Below, one piece after another: positions 11,506-22,996 of a DNA stretch of 64,000 bases (positions are counted from its first letter, which is position 1; each line of letters starts with the position of its first letter). The stretch is from Fusarium oxysporum f. sp. lycopersici 4287 (Eukaryota > Ascomycota > Sordariomycetes > Hypocreales > Nectriaceae). The DNA lies in the NCBI RefSeq assembly GCF_000149955.1, contig NW_017264845.1, positions 377,472 through 441,471 of the forward strand, in the 5' to 3' direction. The notes under the pieces were generated by a model. The model did not search any database and was not told the origin of the DNA. It saw nothing but the letters and a program-made list of their open reading frames with translations. Both the position numbers and the translations under genes were made by a program.

Positions 11506-12525
11506 TCACTCGCTCTCGAAGCCTACCAGCTCGTTCGATGCCTTCCAAAGCTTGCTTGCAGACTCCTCGTCGTAAATCCACGGGGCATAACCAACCTCGT
11601 TATTCAACCAGTCTCCCGTAGTATCCGCCGGTCCCTCGTCGACGAGGTTGCTGAGGTACTTGCCGCCTCGACCTTCCCATTCCCTACTCAGCCCAGCATA
11701 AACAGCCGCGGCCGCTCCCTGGGGTTCGCTCTTTATGGTCTTGTGCCTTGTTTCATCCTTCAACATCCCCTCTACTATCTCCTGGCTGAGATACTGAGAG
11801 AGATTGGTGGCGATAATGCCCGGGTGCACAGCGAGGGCGTGCAGTCCCTTGGACCCGTACCGTCTTTCGATCTCGTTTGCGAGGTAGATAGTGGCCGTCT
11901 TGGATTGGCCATATGACGCCCAGGGGTCGTAAGGGTCCTTTTCGAAGTTGAAGTCATGGAAGCGGACCTTACCGTAACGATGGCCGGCGGAGGCCACAAC
12001 AACTACCCGCGATTGGAACTCAGGCGTGGAGGCTGCGAGCAGATCGGGCTTTAACAGTTGGAAGAGGAGGAAGTGGCCCAAGTGGTTCGTGCCAAACTGT
12101 GTCTCGAAGCCATCCTCGGTCCTCCCTTCGGGCGTGGCCATAACGCCCGCGTTGAGGATGAGCAGATTAAGCTTGTCGCTCTTCTCGTGGAAGGCCTTGG
12201 CAGCTGCTCGCACCGAGGCAAGGGAATCCAGCCGCAGCTCTATGCCGTGAACGGGCGCATCAGATTTGGGGCCGGGTCCGTTCTTGACTTTGTCGACGGC
12301 CTGCTGGGCCTTGACGGGGTCTCTGGCACTGACGTAGAGAGTGGCACCGGCGGCGTGGAGAGCTCGCGCTGTTTCGACACCGATACCAGAGTTTGCGCCC
12401 GTCACAAGGGCGACCTTGCCGGTGAGCTTGCCGATGAGGCCTTCGTCCTCAATGACCTGAAGAGCCGTGGGCCGCGCATCTCCAGGACCCTGAGGGTTAG
12501 CGTGGGAGGCGGTGTATCTAGACAT
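11506..12525 (-). CDS. Short-chain dehydrogenase/reductase (retinol-dehydrogenase-like)
   Basis: A single exon encodes about 339 aa from the ATG at 12525. An upstream in-frame start at 12615 would add 30 residues that do not look conserved. The Rossmann fold is plain: LTGKVALVTGANSGIG (TGxxxGIG NAD(P) loop, about residues 35-50), LNLLILNAGVM (NAG motif), the Ser of VVVASAGHR, and the YGQSK catalytic YxxxK. The C-terminal part (NEVGYAPWIYDEESASKLWK) is typical of fungal retinol-dehydrogenase/WW-oxidoreductase-like SDRs. It would reduce or oxidise a small carbonyl or alcohol with NADP(H); the substrate is unknown. No transmembrane segment is seen. No lesions are seen and the neighbours are unrelated. 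Confidence 0.92.
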   Translation of the reverse strand: MSRYTASHANPQGPGDARPTALQVIEDEGLIGKLTGKVALVTGANSGIGVETARALHAAGATLYVSARDPVKAQQAVDKVKNGPGPKSDAPVHGIELRLDSLASVRAAAKAFHEKSDKLNLLILNAGVMATPEGRTEDGFETQFGTNHLGHFLLFQLLKPDLLAASTPEFQSRVVVVASAGHRYGKVRFHDFNFEKDPYDPWASYGQSKTATIYLANEIERRYGSKGLHALAVHPGIIATNLSQYLSQEIVEGMLKDETRHKTIKSEPQGAAAAVYAGLSREWEGRGGKYLSNLVDEGPADTTGDWLNNEVGYAPWIYDEESASKLWKASNELVGFESE

Positions 12526-14243
12526 TGCGATGGATTTCTTATGGAGTCTGGCTTGTGCAGTAAGAGGATGGGATGGTGTTGTTGTGTGACTGTCAGTTTG
12601 AGAGAGAGGAAGCAAGTCGTTTTATACCAGCAGTGTGTGTGAGCTACCACAGAGCGGTTCCACTAAATGCCGGGTTTATAAGCTCAAGCTCACACATGCC
12701 TGGAACCGGAAGCCTCGAAGCTCATGAAGTGTCTGTGTCATGTTTATGTCCCGTAAATTAGGGGGTAGATAACTCAAATCCCACTGCAATGACGTGTTCT
12801 CATCAACAGCCACTGGTGTGGGGCGCATGGGGCGGTGACGCTCTGCTCTTGACGCAATCCTGAGAAAATGCACGACACGATGGAGCTGTCGGTGTTAGAT
12901 AAGTGGGTATGGAAATCTTGGAACACGTCGTTCTGAGGCACTACTAGATTGAACAGAGAAGCTGAGGTCTGCACTCCGCAGACACGATTGTGTTCAGGCT
13001 CCTATGGTTGAGAACTTGAGACAGCTGGCCGGACCTCTGCCCTCAATTTATCACAGTTGGCGCTCTGCCATAGCTCAGTCAAAGTTGAACAAATTAACGA
13101 CGAAACACAGTGATTAAGTCGTACTAAAAAGACACCATCTAATTGCCGAATTTACATTACTGCGAGATACCTTCCAGTATAAGAGGGTTCGAAACCGGCC
13201 GCCTGCTCAATATTTACAAGGTGAAAAACAACATGGACCTTTGGCTCTTGCATGCTTCTATGCCTGGATCAGACTAACTAGTTTTGCCTTAGTTTGCACC
13301 GAATATCTTATCCTCATCAAGTAAACAATCCAAAAACTCTACTTGCGACTAGCATTTTGCACTAAGCCATGGCACTGCTTTATAAGCCCAGTTGATTGTT
13401 TCCCTAAAACGGTAAGAAGCTATTAATAAAGCGACGGTGCCCAAGATCTACGTAGTAGCTGCGTCGTGGGCTGCGACAGACCTGTCACATGCAAAGATAT
13501 GTTTGATCTGCCATTAGATTCTCCACCACTACAATACCTTGAAAGGTAAGTTGTGAAGTACCCACAATGGAATGTCGAGGAGATACTCCAGCAGAAGTTC
13601 GAATCCTCCATCATAACCTTGTAGACAGTCGTTGGATCCAGGACATGTACTACAGGAAGCCTTTGCACCATAATTAAGAGAAGGGCTTTGCATAGCCAGC
13701 ACTAGAGAGTAAGACTTAAAAAGTTCCGAGTACGAATAGTGAAAGCTAAAGAGCCTTGCTGGAGAACAGCTCTAATGTAAGGTACCTACTAAATTCGCAG
13801 GGAGGGGATCCGAAAGCGGTCGGGTGGTGGCATAGCGTTTACGCTAAGGCCACAAAAGGGAAACAATCTGAATCTTGGCACGCCGGTGTTGAAGTGCCTT
13901 ATCTCTTATCTCCGGGGCTAACTAAATATCCCAGCAAGGATCTTCTGAATTTCTCCGCAACTTACCTCCTTCAATTGTTTCCCTAATTCGGACGACAACC
14001 AGCCGAACATACCGCCACCCATCCCATCACCATTTTTATGCCGATATTTGGCACCATATACATTCTCCATACGGACAGAAGCACGCTTGCAGCCACACCT
14101 GGGCAGATACCCGTGGTTTAGCTTCCATCTGAGTGATACTGGCACCTTGGCAAACTTACTTCTTGTCGGCAAACGGCCTTGCAACGGTGTGCCCGGGTAG
14201 ATTCTGTCCCCGTCCAAAGGTATCGGTACATTCCAACGGAACG
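12526..14243. other. Long intergenic stretch, no gene recognised
   Basis: About 1.7 kb with only short frames on both strands and no recognisable protein or RNA. The left end is the SDR promoter and the right end the promoter of the regulator starting at 14244. Confidence 0.5.
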
Positions 14244-15874
14244 ATGCTCAAGGGGCCACGAGCGGCTAAGGGGTTTGTCTTTATCACCGCCGACGCCCAT
14301 GGTCAAGCGGCTGCTGGAGATCGTAAGCTCATACGGAGTCACGTCATGCGGGGGAAGAATACCCGTACACGAGCTCTTCCTGGTCGAGTGAAGGGCCGTT
14401 CTCCGGCTACCGCTATGGGAATACAACGGCCGCAGCATGCTGCAGGAGACAGTGATTCTTCTGAAGAGCCCCACGGAGCTCGGGCACGAAGTGAGCTGCT
14501 CGACTCTGACGAGGATGCTCTGGCCCGCATCAGACATGCAGAAATGGTCCCCGGTGCTGCCGACATGTTCACTTTCATCAAGTTCCCTGAAGACATCGAT
14601 AGTAGTTCGCGCAGCTTGCTATACGCATGTACGTCTCTCCCCTCCGACCATGAGCACGCCCTGCCCCTGACGCCTTCTGTCCTCCAGATTTTTCGTACAT
14701 GAAAGATGAAATGTACCCGATCGTGAGATACTCTCGCCCTGACACTCCCAAGACATACTGGTTTCACTGGGCCCATCTCGACTTGGCCTACCTGCACTCC
14801 ATCCTTTACATGACATCTTTTTCTTTGGATAGTCTGAGGGGGCAGAAGAGTAAGAGGACGGAGTTTCACGCCTACAGGATGATTCACGAGCTTAACAAGC
14901 AACTATCTGATCCGAACACTGCACTGACCGACTCGACAACCATTGTCGTCATGGCCTTGGCCTTGATCGCCGAGTCCTTTGGAGACGTAGAGTCCGCCCA
15001 CATGCACGTGATGGGTCTCAAGAAAATCGTCGACCTCCGTGGTGGCATAGAATCGTTTGCAAGTCACCCTCTTCTTCAATCCAAACTTCACCGGTGGGTT
15101 GCTAGTTCTCTCTTATATTCAGCTTCTCAGGCTCCGGCCAATCGCTGACCTGCCAACGCCGGAAGAACTGGTCTAGTGCACAGCATCTGCACCGGCGCGA
15201 ATCTAGCCTTTCACCAAGATGCTGCGTCGTTCGACTCAGCTTTCGACAGTTCATCTGAACTTGCCCAGCTCAAGCCACCGGACGCGTCCTGCTTCTCCCG
15301 CTCGCGCTCTGCGGTACGGACTTTAAAAAGGAGGCTCTATGCCATCTTGAAGGATGTCCAGGACCTCTCACAGCTTCTCAACGATAGCCACGATTCTGGT
15401 CACAAGATACGGGAGATGTCTCTCGAGGATCTCATAACATACATTCAATCCCGGCTGCTCATGCTCGAATTTGAGGACAACGACATTTTCCCCGAGCTTC
15501 TCCGGTTATCACTCCTCGCTTTCTTGACAACTATCTTCTGGGGTTTTCCTGGTGTCAAATTCGAGTGCCCGCGTCTGGCCAACCAACTCCGACAAGCTTG
15601 CATGGTCTTTACGCCCAGCACCCCTGGAGAGAGCTATCTCTTCGCCTGGGCCTTGATGGTGGGGGCAACGTCTGTGTTCCGAGGCCCTGATCAGACATGG
15701 CTTCTGCAAAGACTGCGCCCTCTGATCCGGGACAGTCTAGGGAGGACGTGGTTCGAAGTAAAAAATAATTTGAGGCAAGTCATGTGGATCGATAGCATTC
15801 ATGACGTCCCCGGGATAGAGGCCTTCAACCAATGTCTTGGGGAAACAGGGGACAGAAGTATTGTTCCGATATAG
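14244..15874 (+). CDS. Fungal transcription-factor-like protein without a Zn2Cys6 cluster
   Basis: Three exons (14244-14628, 14688-15093, 15184-15874) give 493 aa. Introns of 59 bp (gtacgt...ctccag) and 90 bp (gtgggt...cacag) both restore frame. Residues about 9-40 hold the short motif FVFITADAH...RSHVMRGKN, found at the N-terminus of many fungal proteins that carry the fungal-specific transcription factor domain but no DNA-binding cluster. The helical middle part (YAYFSYMKDEMYPIV, LALIAESFGDVESAHMHVMG, LKKIVDLRGG, then SKLHR joined to ICTGANLAF) is typical of that domain. A role in regulation is inferred from the family. The ATG at 14244 is the first in frame before the conserved motif. No lesion is seen. 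Confidence 0.8.
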
Positions 15875-16101
15875 TAATGGACGAGATCTATCTAGCACTC
15901 CGTTGACCTCTATGCCTACCCGGAGGTTTGATCATGGGTACTGTGCATTGACGCCCTTGTCGAGGTACAGATTTCCTTGCATGACCGAAGCCAAAGGTCC
16001 AGTCGTTGATTCTGTGACGGAGACGAGAAGTAGACTAGGCACCGATTTGCCACCGCAAAAGCGATCATGTACGGTAGAAATAAGGTTTATGCTGCATGAA
16101 A

Positions 16102-16458
16102 CTATGATACGGCCGAAAAGCTAGGTTTTAGCTTTCCACTCTGGTGCCGAACAACGTCTTGTGTTTTGTCATCGTAATTATTCGACTGTGTCAGCTCGTC
16201 TACCATGTGGTCAATGTATATGCTAACAGCGGAGGAGATTGACTCATGGTTTAGTTCGAGACAGATTCGGAGCTTCTGCGTAGATGCTCTTAGGGCCTTC
16301 TCGATACTTGGCCAGTTACGACTGGACACGATCAGTTTAGCTGAATATGAAAGGATATCTGGACAAGCAATTCAAGAAGCTGGTCGCGATTTGTCTCGCA
16401 CTCGTCAAGCGCGTCGATGATTAAGAAGGTATTCGGCCGGCTTGAGTCCTGCGAGATG
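16102..16458 (-). pseudogene. NACHT-domain NLR (HET-E type) fragment, 3' piece
   Basis: Reading the minus strand from 16458 gives the Walker B part of a NACHT domain: PNTFLIIDALDECETNRD, then QLLELLVQIS. A frame shift follows, and then SAKLIVSSRNWPSIEKAL and LNHESISSAVSIYIDHMVDEL, all hallmark segments of fungal NACHT STAND receptors. The frame ends at 16102 without the C-terminal repeat domain. This piece begins exactly at the 8-bp target duplication of hAT 2 and continues the reading of 19745-19988 when the transposon is ignored. Such receptors act in heterokaryon incompatibility and innate immunity. Here the gene is broken by a transposon, a frame shift and truncation at both ends. Confidence 0.85.
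16451..16458 (+). repeat. 8-bp target site duplication of hAT 2, left copy
   Basis: gcgagatg directly abuts the left inverted repeat and equals 19745-19752. Confidence 0.95.
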
Positions 16459-19400
16459 CAAGCTTCGAAATCGATCGATTAGATCGACTGTCAGCTCTAG
16501 TCGATCGATTTATATCGAGCAGGGCCTTCAATTGATCGATATCGACCGATTCGGTTCAATTTTTGATCGATCGACGACCGATATCGATCGATCACTCGTA
16601 GTTCTCACTAGGTATCCTTATCCATCCTCATCCTACTCGCTAGCTGAACAACCTGCCTCCAATTGTCCCCTTCAAGGAGACCAAGGGGCAGAGCTGGTTG
16701 GTAGATCCCAGCCTTACTCCACGAACGAAGACACTGGGCCATGGCCACAATATGTCGTCGCAGGCGGCACCTAAGCGGTGTCACCATCTTCCCGCAACTG
16801 CTGAAATCTCTCTGTTTCAGCAGAGGATGACGCAATGGTGAGAAAGTCGACAGCCATGAAAGATAACCGAGGAAACCGCACCGCTCCGACATCCCTCCAC
16901 CGAGCAATCGGATCAACTTTGTACGCGATGTTGTCCACTGGCGGCTCAGACAAGTACTGGTCAAGCTCGTCTTGTACTGGCAACGTGGCTGACTGCCTTC
17001 GCCGTTTGCTTTGTCGTTCTTGAGAGCCAGGCCGGACCAGTGATCGACTAAACGCTAGTCGGCGCTCAATATAGTCCAGGGCACTATTGCTCTCAGTAGT
17101 CGAAACAGTACTGCAAGCTACCTCATGAGCCATGTTCTTGTACTTCTCTTCCCAAACTCTCGTTAGGTTTTCCTCACAAGTCTTCCTCCATTCCGACGTC
17201 TGACGAGACGGTAGCTGGTTCCAAAGCTGCTTTAGTGTTCGCCATTTCTTACACGGGTGAAATACAACTGCCGCTACGTAGGCGGTTGAGGTCAGCTTGC
17301 CATAGTAGCTGTTCAGCTTCTTCTATCCGAGTTTAATGTAAATTTTCAAAAGTCTCCGGGTCTTCGCATCCATGTCATCGAATAAGTGAACCTCTTCCAT
17401 AACATGATCATCATTCTCTTCAATTAATACCCCTTGGACAGCCAGCTCAAGGTGGTCAAGAGCATCTCCACCACCTGGAAGTACTCATCGAACCCTCCCG
17501 ATGTTGAACGTTTACCAGCAATGCCCTCGCCCTGGAGCTGCTTTGAGGCGACCTTGAACGGCTGGAGGATCTTCTGAACTGCCGCAATAACCTTCCATTC
17601 CTCAAGGGAGACAGTTTCTTTCAATATCGCCGGTCTGTCTTGTTCTTTACCGCCTTGGCTGATCCATCGTTCCTCGATAATGGAGAGCATCCTGTTTAAG
17701 GCCGAGCGCTTGAGCAGGGCGCGCGAGGCCATCGCCTCATCGGATTGCCAACGTGTACAGACGTTTTGAATCCACGCAACTACAGGTTCGGTTGGCGCGG
17801 TTTGTCGTTGAGCTTCATAAAAGTCCTCTAGAAGTTGGCTGCTCGTTCGAAGGGCGATGCCAATGTTGTGTAGCTTGCCAAATGGCCCATACTTACGGTA
17901 TGTGTCCATCTCCTCAGCGTTGATAATCTCAGGGATCTGGCACTGCTCCCGATTATGTTCCGGGGCTGTCTCAAGCTCCAAGTCTTCTTCCATGCTTGGC
18001 GTGCCAAAGTCGTCGTCGTCCTTCCCAAGTTCATTGATGGCGTCGGATAACTGGCGTTGCTCGTCCTCTTCCGTCATGAAGTCCTTGTCACCCCAGTGAG
18101 CCAGCAGTTCGTCGAAGTTGTCGCTTTTACTTCCATACATCATAGCCCTGACTGCCAAGTTCAGAAAATGAGGGGCACAACGAATGTGACGCTCATCTTT
18201 GTCGAAGTCGAACTCAGCGGCGAGTGCTTCCATAGCTGTATCATTATTCGCAGCGTTATCAAGCGTATAGTACCCGATTCTGAAGTCGAATAACAGTTAG
18301 AATACTTGGCTCGGCTTGCAAACCGATGGAGTTGTTGGTCATGGTTTCGTACCTATCTTGAAGGTCGAAGGCACAAATCGTGTCTGCAACTTCATCCGCA
18401 AGCACTGCACCAGTATGGCGATTCCTTAGAGCTGGTAACACCAAAAGAATTCTCCATTGTTTCCAATCTCGGTCAATAAAATGAGCATTGATGCCAAGAA
18501 ATGATGCGTTTTGTCGGGAAGTCCAACCGTCGAAGGTAAAATGAACCATACTTCTCGCTTTTCGAAGAAGCACGCGAACTTCCTGGCTAGCTCGATTGTA
18601 CTCACGTGTTAGAAGGTTCACGAGAGTCCTGTCGCTTGGTATCTGCTCTTCCCGGAGAGAAGGGTTGTTGTAGAGCAAGAGTCGCCTGAAGCGCTCTGAG
18701 TTTACTAGATTGAAGGGGAGGTTATGGTACGTAAGCCAGTCGAGCAGGAGCAGCTGGTTCACGGCCGGGTCGAATAATGAGCGCAAATTGCTGACAAGGG
18801 TTTGATCTCGAGGATTCGTGGGATCGGCGTGAAGCATGTCGAGTAGATTCCGTTGTGTACCTCCATTCCTAGAACCTGGACCTGTCATTTTTCCACAAGG
18901 CGGCCGACAAGTCAGTGCTTATCGTTGAGCAACATGGGATAGGGCGTGGGGAGATGGCACCAACCACGACCTTGTGTTCCCTACTCAGATGCCGGACGAT
19001 ACCTCCTGCCGTAGAAGCAACGAAGACATAATTTGTAGTCTTCAGCCTATTACGAAGAAAACACCTCTCGCATATCCATACAATCTTGTGAGGTTGCGAT
19101 CGATTGTCCTTCATTCTAAACCCGAATTGCCACCACCAAGTCCGCTCCCGAGAAGGGTCATGGCATATCGTAAAGCCGGGGAAATGCTCGAATTTATCAA
19201 TCGTCCAAGCCTCGTAGTCCGGAAACTTGCTGGGTGCATACTTAGCTGAAGCCGAGCTGGTTGACAGCTCAGAAGAAGGCGGTGGGATTGAGGTGGTGGC
19301 ATCTTCTACCTCTTCGTCGAAAGAGTCCATGATATATCGGTACGGTAATGACTAAAGACCCACAAAGAGTACTCGAGGTTGGACCGTAGGCTACCACGTT

Positions 19401-19744
19401 GGCAAGTGTCAAATCAATGAGGTTTACTTGAATTGAATATGTTTGAGCAGAGAGCATTGGACAAGCATCCAAGGACACGGATCTGTCTCGTGTCGCGCTG
19501 TGTGACGCGTAAGGTTAAGGTTAGAACGGCACTGGCGGATGCGCAGTGAGGAATGGCCCCACAAATAATAACACCTACCCTAACACTCCCGACGAATTTG
19601 GCGATCGACGATCAAATCGATCAATCACGACTTGTAGTCGATCGATGTCGATCGACTGGAAGGCGGTAGTTGATGGATCGAAATCGAAATCGAATCGATT
19701 AATCGAATCGATCAAATCGATTGGTCGATCGATTTCGAAGCTTG
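16459..19744 (-). mobile_element. hAT transposon 2, inserted in an NLR gene, with 8-bp target duplication
   Basis: The ends are perfect 20-bp inverted repeats (caagcttcgaaatcgatcga at 16459-16478 and its reverse complement at 19725-19744). The target sequence gcgagatg occurs immediately outside both ends (16451-16458 and 19745-19752): the 8-bp duplication expected of hAT insertion. Both subterminal regions are dense in atcgatcga. A degenerate hAT transposase lies inside. Confidence 0.96.
16608..19330 (-). pseudogene. hAT 2 transposase, degenerate
   Basis: Starting at the ATG at 19330, the reading gives an N-terminal zinc-finger region ([17 protein letters not shown]...[11 protein letters not shown]) and, after an intron, the core [20 protein letters not shown] and [20 protein letters not shown] 73-bp intron (18280-18352) then joins DLQDR to [12 protein letters not shown]. 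The rest includes [27 protein letters not shown] and QCLRSWSKAGIY of the hAT dimerisation domain. It is inactive: there is a frame shift after VVEM (about 17465), a TAG near 17322 and a one-base loss near 16815 inside the SSAETER...SSCGKMV motif. The change around the TAG fits a TGG-to-TAG transition. Confidence 0.85.
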
Positions 19745-19752
19745 GCGAGATG
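19745..19752 (+). repeat. 8-bp target site duplication of hAT 2, right copy
   Basis: gcgagatg directly abuts the right inverted repeat and equals 16451-16458. Confidence 0.95.
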
Positions 19753-19988
19753 TTGGCGAGAATCTTGGACAGCGCATCCCATTGATCCACGTCCTCGAAT
19801 AGTTGTTTGCCCGCGTGAGCAAACTTTTTCCGTACGTGCGACATCAGCGGCGGCTCCTGATCAAGGAGGAGATAGAGGAGGCCGCGGAGCACGGACGTCG
19901 CATTACTAAGGCGCACGTCGGTCGCCTATAGGACAAGCGGCGCGTATCCGCAGGTAGTTTCTCTAGCTCTTGGATGATCCCGTACAGG
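19745..19988 (-). pseudogene. NACHT-domain NLR (HET-E type) fragment, 5' piece
   Basis: The minus strand from 19988 reads LYGIIQELEKLPADTRRLSY, then in another frame ATDVRLSNATSVLRGLLYLL, DQEPPLMSHVRKKFAHAG and WDALSKILANIS. It then runs into the hAT 2 target site. These are the segments between the P-loop and Walker B of fungal NACHT receptors. The frame change coincides with loss of about 10 bases where relatives have FFCQ. The P-loop and everything N-terminal of it are missing because hAT 3 starts at 19989. Confidence 0.85.
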
Positions 19989-22900
19989 CTGGCGAATCTA
20001 TCTACATCTATCTACCGGCATCTTATATAGATAGATGTAGATGCTTAGTCATAATTTGCAATGTAGATAGATAGATGTAGGCTACATGTAGATGTAGATA
20101 GATCCGGTAGATAGACGGTCGGCTAATCCTCGGCCGTGTCGTCGCCCACCTCCTTCAGCAAACCTTCATACCCTTCTAGCAGCCCAGCCCGTAACCACGA
20201 CCTTACCGTCTGAGTAACGGCAATTGTGCTTGCATCTAAGCGTGACCTCTTGGGCGAAACCATACTACCAGCGGAAGAAAAGGTCCTCTCACACTCAGAA
20301 GCCATTGCTGGGACAGAGAGGATGTCAATCGCCATTTTCGCCACTCGCGGATACTCAAATCGCTTCGCAGACCAGTATTCCAGAGGATTGTCGTATGTTG
20401 TGTATATGTCTTGCTTTGTAGACAACCACCTCTCCAGTTCGTCTGTGGCTTCGTCATGGCCATGGCGGGTGGATGATATTAATTCGTCTTGGAAGGAATC
20501 AAATGGATTGTACTCGCGCGCCCTCACCGCGGCAGGAAGGTTACTGCTCGAGATCTCCCACTGAGCGGGAAGGTCGCGATACTCCTCTTCCCAGAGCTTT
20601 TGGATGAGCTGGCGTGCCGCGAAAAGCCATTCCTCCTTCTCACCGTAGGCTTTTGTCAAGAACGACCATTGTATACCGGGGTGGAGAACCGTGGCTGCAT
20701 AGTATATTGGCGTCTCATCAAGCTTGGTGTAGTACTTATTGAGCTTGGCCCAGGCCGAATTGACGCACGAGGAATAGTAACTAGGTTCCGCCCGGTGTGT
20801 TGCCTCTGTCTTTGCTTTCTCCAGCGTAGAAAGGAGGAATTCGAATGCGACGGCAACCTGCCAAATAATTCCATATTGAGCTTCAACGCCTCCCTTACGA
20901 ACTCGGAGCTGACAGTCTCCTTCAAGCCGCAAAAGACAGGAATCGAACATTCTAAGAATATCGCTGAACCAACTGAGGGCATCCCAGTCTGCGTCACTCA
21001 GTAGATTTGCTTCCTCAAGACATCGAGGAAGTTGGCTTGGCTGCTGGGTACGGGTAGATCGGGATCGTTGAAATTTCCTGCTTGATTGAATCGTAATGTC
21101 AATCAGCTCCTCCAGATAGCGTCGGAGCTTAATTGCTCGCTCGATCATATAATATTGAGATAGCCAGCGTGTGCTGTTGTCAAGGACGACATCAAGAGTG
21201 CCTGGATAGGACTTGTCAGGGTCCTCATCTTGTAATTTCCGCAGAATTGCTGTCGCCTTATTCGACCGATTGACCCAGACGACAAGGTTGTGGAGTTTAC
21301 CTACTGGACCTCTTTTTGTCCACTCGGAAAAATCGTCCGCATCAAGGTCCTCGAGTGTATTGCTGTCTTTAATGAAGAGGAGCGCTTTGGCGACAAGATG
21401 AAGAATATGTCCGAAACACCGAATCCTTCTGCTGGCCGGATTCTGCCACTGGAGCTTGTGGCCTATTGCTTCGACTGCTCCTTCATTGCTTGCGGCGTTA
21501 TCGTGAATAATGTACCCAACCTTGTTGTTTGCAATCAACTCGAAGTCATCTAACACCTGTTGAAAAAATTGGGAATCCCCCTTATCTTCAGGATTCAGAC
21601 TATTAGTCTGAAAGTCCTAGATTTAAAGTTCAAAGTCCTAGATGAAACTATCTAGAGATATAAACCCGAGAAGAGCTCTCATCTCAATAATGAACAACAA
21701 AGTTTCATAAAATATAATTTTCACCCAGCACTACTGCGCAATATAAACAACAACACCTCCATAACAGCGGCTGAGATATTTTCTCCCGTGTGCGCTATGG
21801 TGACGTTTGGGAGGCCAAGGACGATCTTCCGTGGCTGGAATGTATCTTCATCGAGAAAGAAGGCATTTATGGAGAAGAACGAGTGTCTGTTCCGGGACGC
21901 CCAGCCATCAAATGCAATGTGAACCTGGCTTGGGCTTCGTGATAGCGTGTGGATGACGCGCGATTTGTACGTGTTGAACTCGTCGATGATCCTAGCCCGA
22001 ACCGTTTCATGGGTCAGATTGGCGGAAGTCTCGTGAACCAAGGGGTTCAGGTACTGAAAGACCTTTTGGAGGCCTTTATGCTCCGGTACGCGAAATGACA
22101 GATTTGCATCGGTGATCCACTGGACAACATGGCGCTGGAACGTGGTCTTGTCAAATCGAGTAACCAACTCGTCGTGAAAGTCGTCCCTCTTCCGTTTCTT
22201 GGCTGCCAAATCATGAAGGGTCAGTTGATTCGGAGGCCGCTCCTGCATATATCGTGTTGCTTTTGATGGATCTGGATGAAAAATATTGTGGGCCTTGCTG
22301 AGATGGCCTTCAATGTTCCGAGTGTTGGACGAGACATAAGCCTTTGGCCGGGGAACGCCATGCTGGACACAGTGGCAACAGAGCCATGTATGGGGGCCAG
22401 ACTCATTGCCTTTGGACCTAGCTTGAACGTCATAGCCGTGAGCCCAAAGACAGCCGGTAGCTTGACCAGTTCGAGCTGAGAGGACCCAATGGCTGCGGAC
22501 AGCTTGCGATACTGCATCCCAGTCTTTGATGATTGAATGGCTGCCGCGAGACGAGGAATTGTGCATAGGCAAGGTTGGGTCTTCGGGACAGGATATTTCC
22601 GATATGGTAGTATCGGTTGCGTAACTGAATAAATCGCTTTAAGGTGCCATTTGGGCAATGGTTTTGGGTGGCATCAAGGGCAATGAGAATATGTCAAACC
22701 AAGACCCAAGCGAAAAAGGGGGATGGCGTGGGGAAATCGGGAAATGAGGGACGGTTAGGGAAGGGATTGTCAGAGGTACCGATACTTCGGTGCAGGGGGA
22801 TGCCACTAGTACCGAGAAAGTACAACTACCTCACCCAATTTTCACCGCGGTCTTGGCATCTATCTACAGTTCGTCTATCTACCGGGCCTCCAGGTAGATA

Positions 22901-22996
22901 GATAGAAGACCCACATGTCCTCTGGTAGATAGATAGATGTAGATCTACATCTATCTACATCTACATTTCATCTACATCGGTAGATAGATTCGCCAG
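19989..22996 (-). mobile_element. hAT transposon 3 with open transposase
   Basis: Perfect 17-bp inverted ends (ctggcgaatctatctac at 19989-20005, reverse complement at 22980-22996). Both subterminal regions are built from repeats of tagatagatgtagat and its complement (20000-20115, 22858-22990). One side is the NLR gene; the 8-bp flanks differ (cgtacagg against acatcatg), so the flanks are not from one insertion event. The transposase frame is complete. Confidence 0.9.
20123..22566 (-). CDS. hAT transposase (hAT 3), apparently intact, about 747 aa
   Basis: Exon 1 runs from the ATG at 22566 to 21757 and exon 2 from 21556 to 20123. The 200-bp intron has a weak donor (gtgttg) and a ttttttcaacag acceptor, and splicing joins ENISAAVME to VLDDFELI in frame. 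A BED-like zinc finger is seen (WLCCHCVQHG...IEGHLSKAHN). The catalytic region includes VHIAFDGWASRNRHSFFSI, GYIIHDNAASNEG and NSTRWLSQYYMIERA. The dimerisation domain is DILSVPAMASECERTFSSAG and SRLDASTIAVTQTVRSWLRAG. No stop or frame shift is seen. It could supply transposase to related non-autonomous copies. The intron is longer than all others here and holds short direct repeats (aaagtcctagat). Confidence 0.85.

Noticed and set aside
12058..12642. 194-codon plus-strand frame opposite the SDR gene
   Set aside because: Antisense shadow of the Rossmann-fold coding sequence; codon pattern and motifs support only the minus strand.
13160..13200. gggttcgaaacc resembling a tRNA T-loop
   Set aside because: No matching acceptor, D or anticodon stems are found around it.
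14339..14902. 187-codon minus-strand frame opposite the regulator at 14244
   Set aside because: The plus-strand exons carry family motifs and valid introns; the minus frame has none.
22858..22990. Regular tagatagatgtagat repeats resembling a CRISPR or satellite array
   Set aside because: There are no unique spacers and the same arrays occur at both ends of hAT 3, so they are subterminal transposon repeats in a eukaryotic genome.
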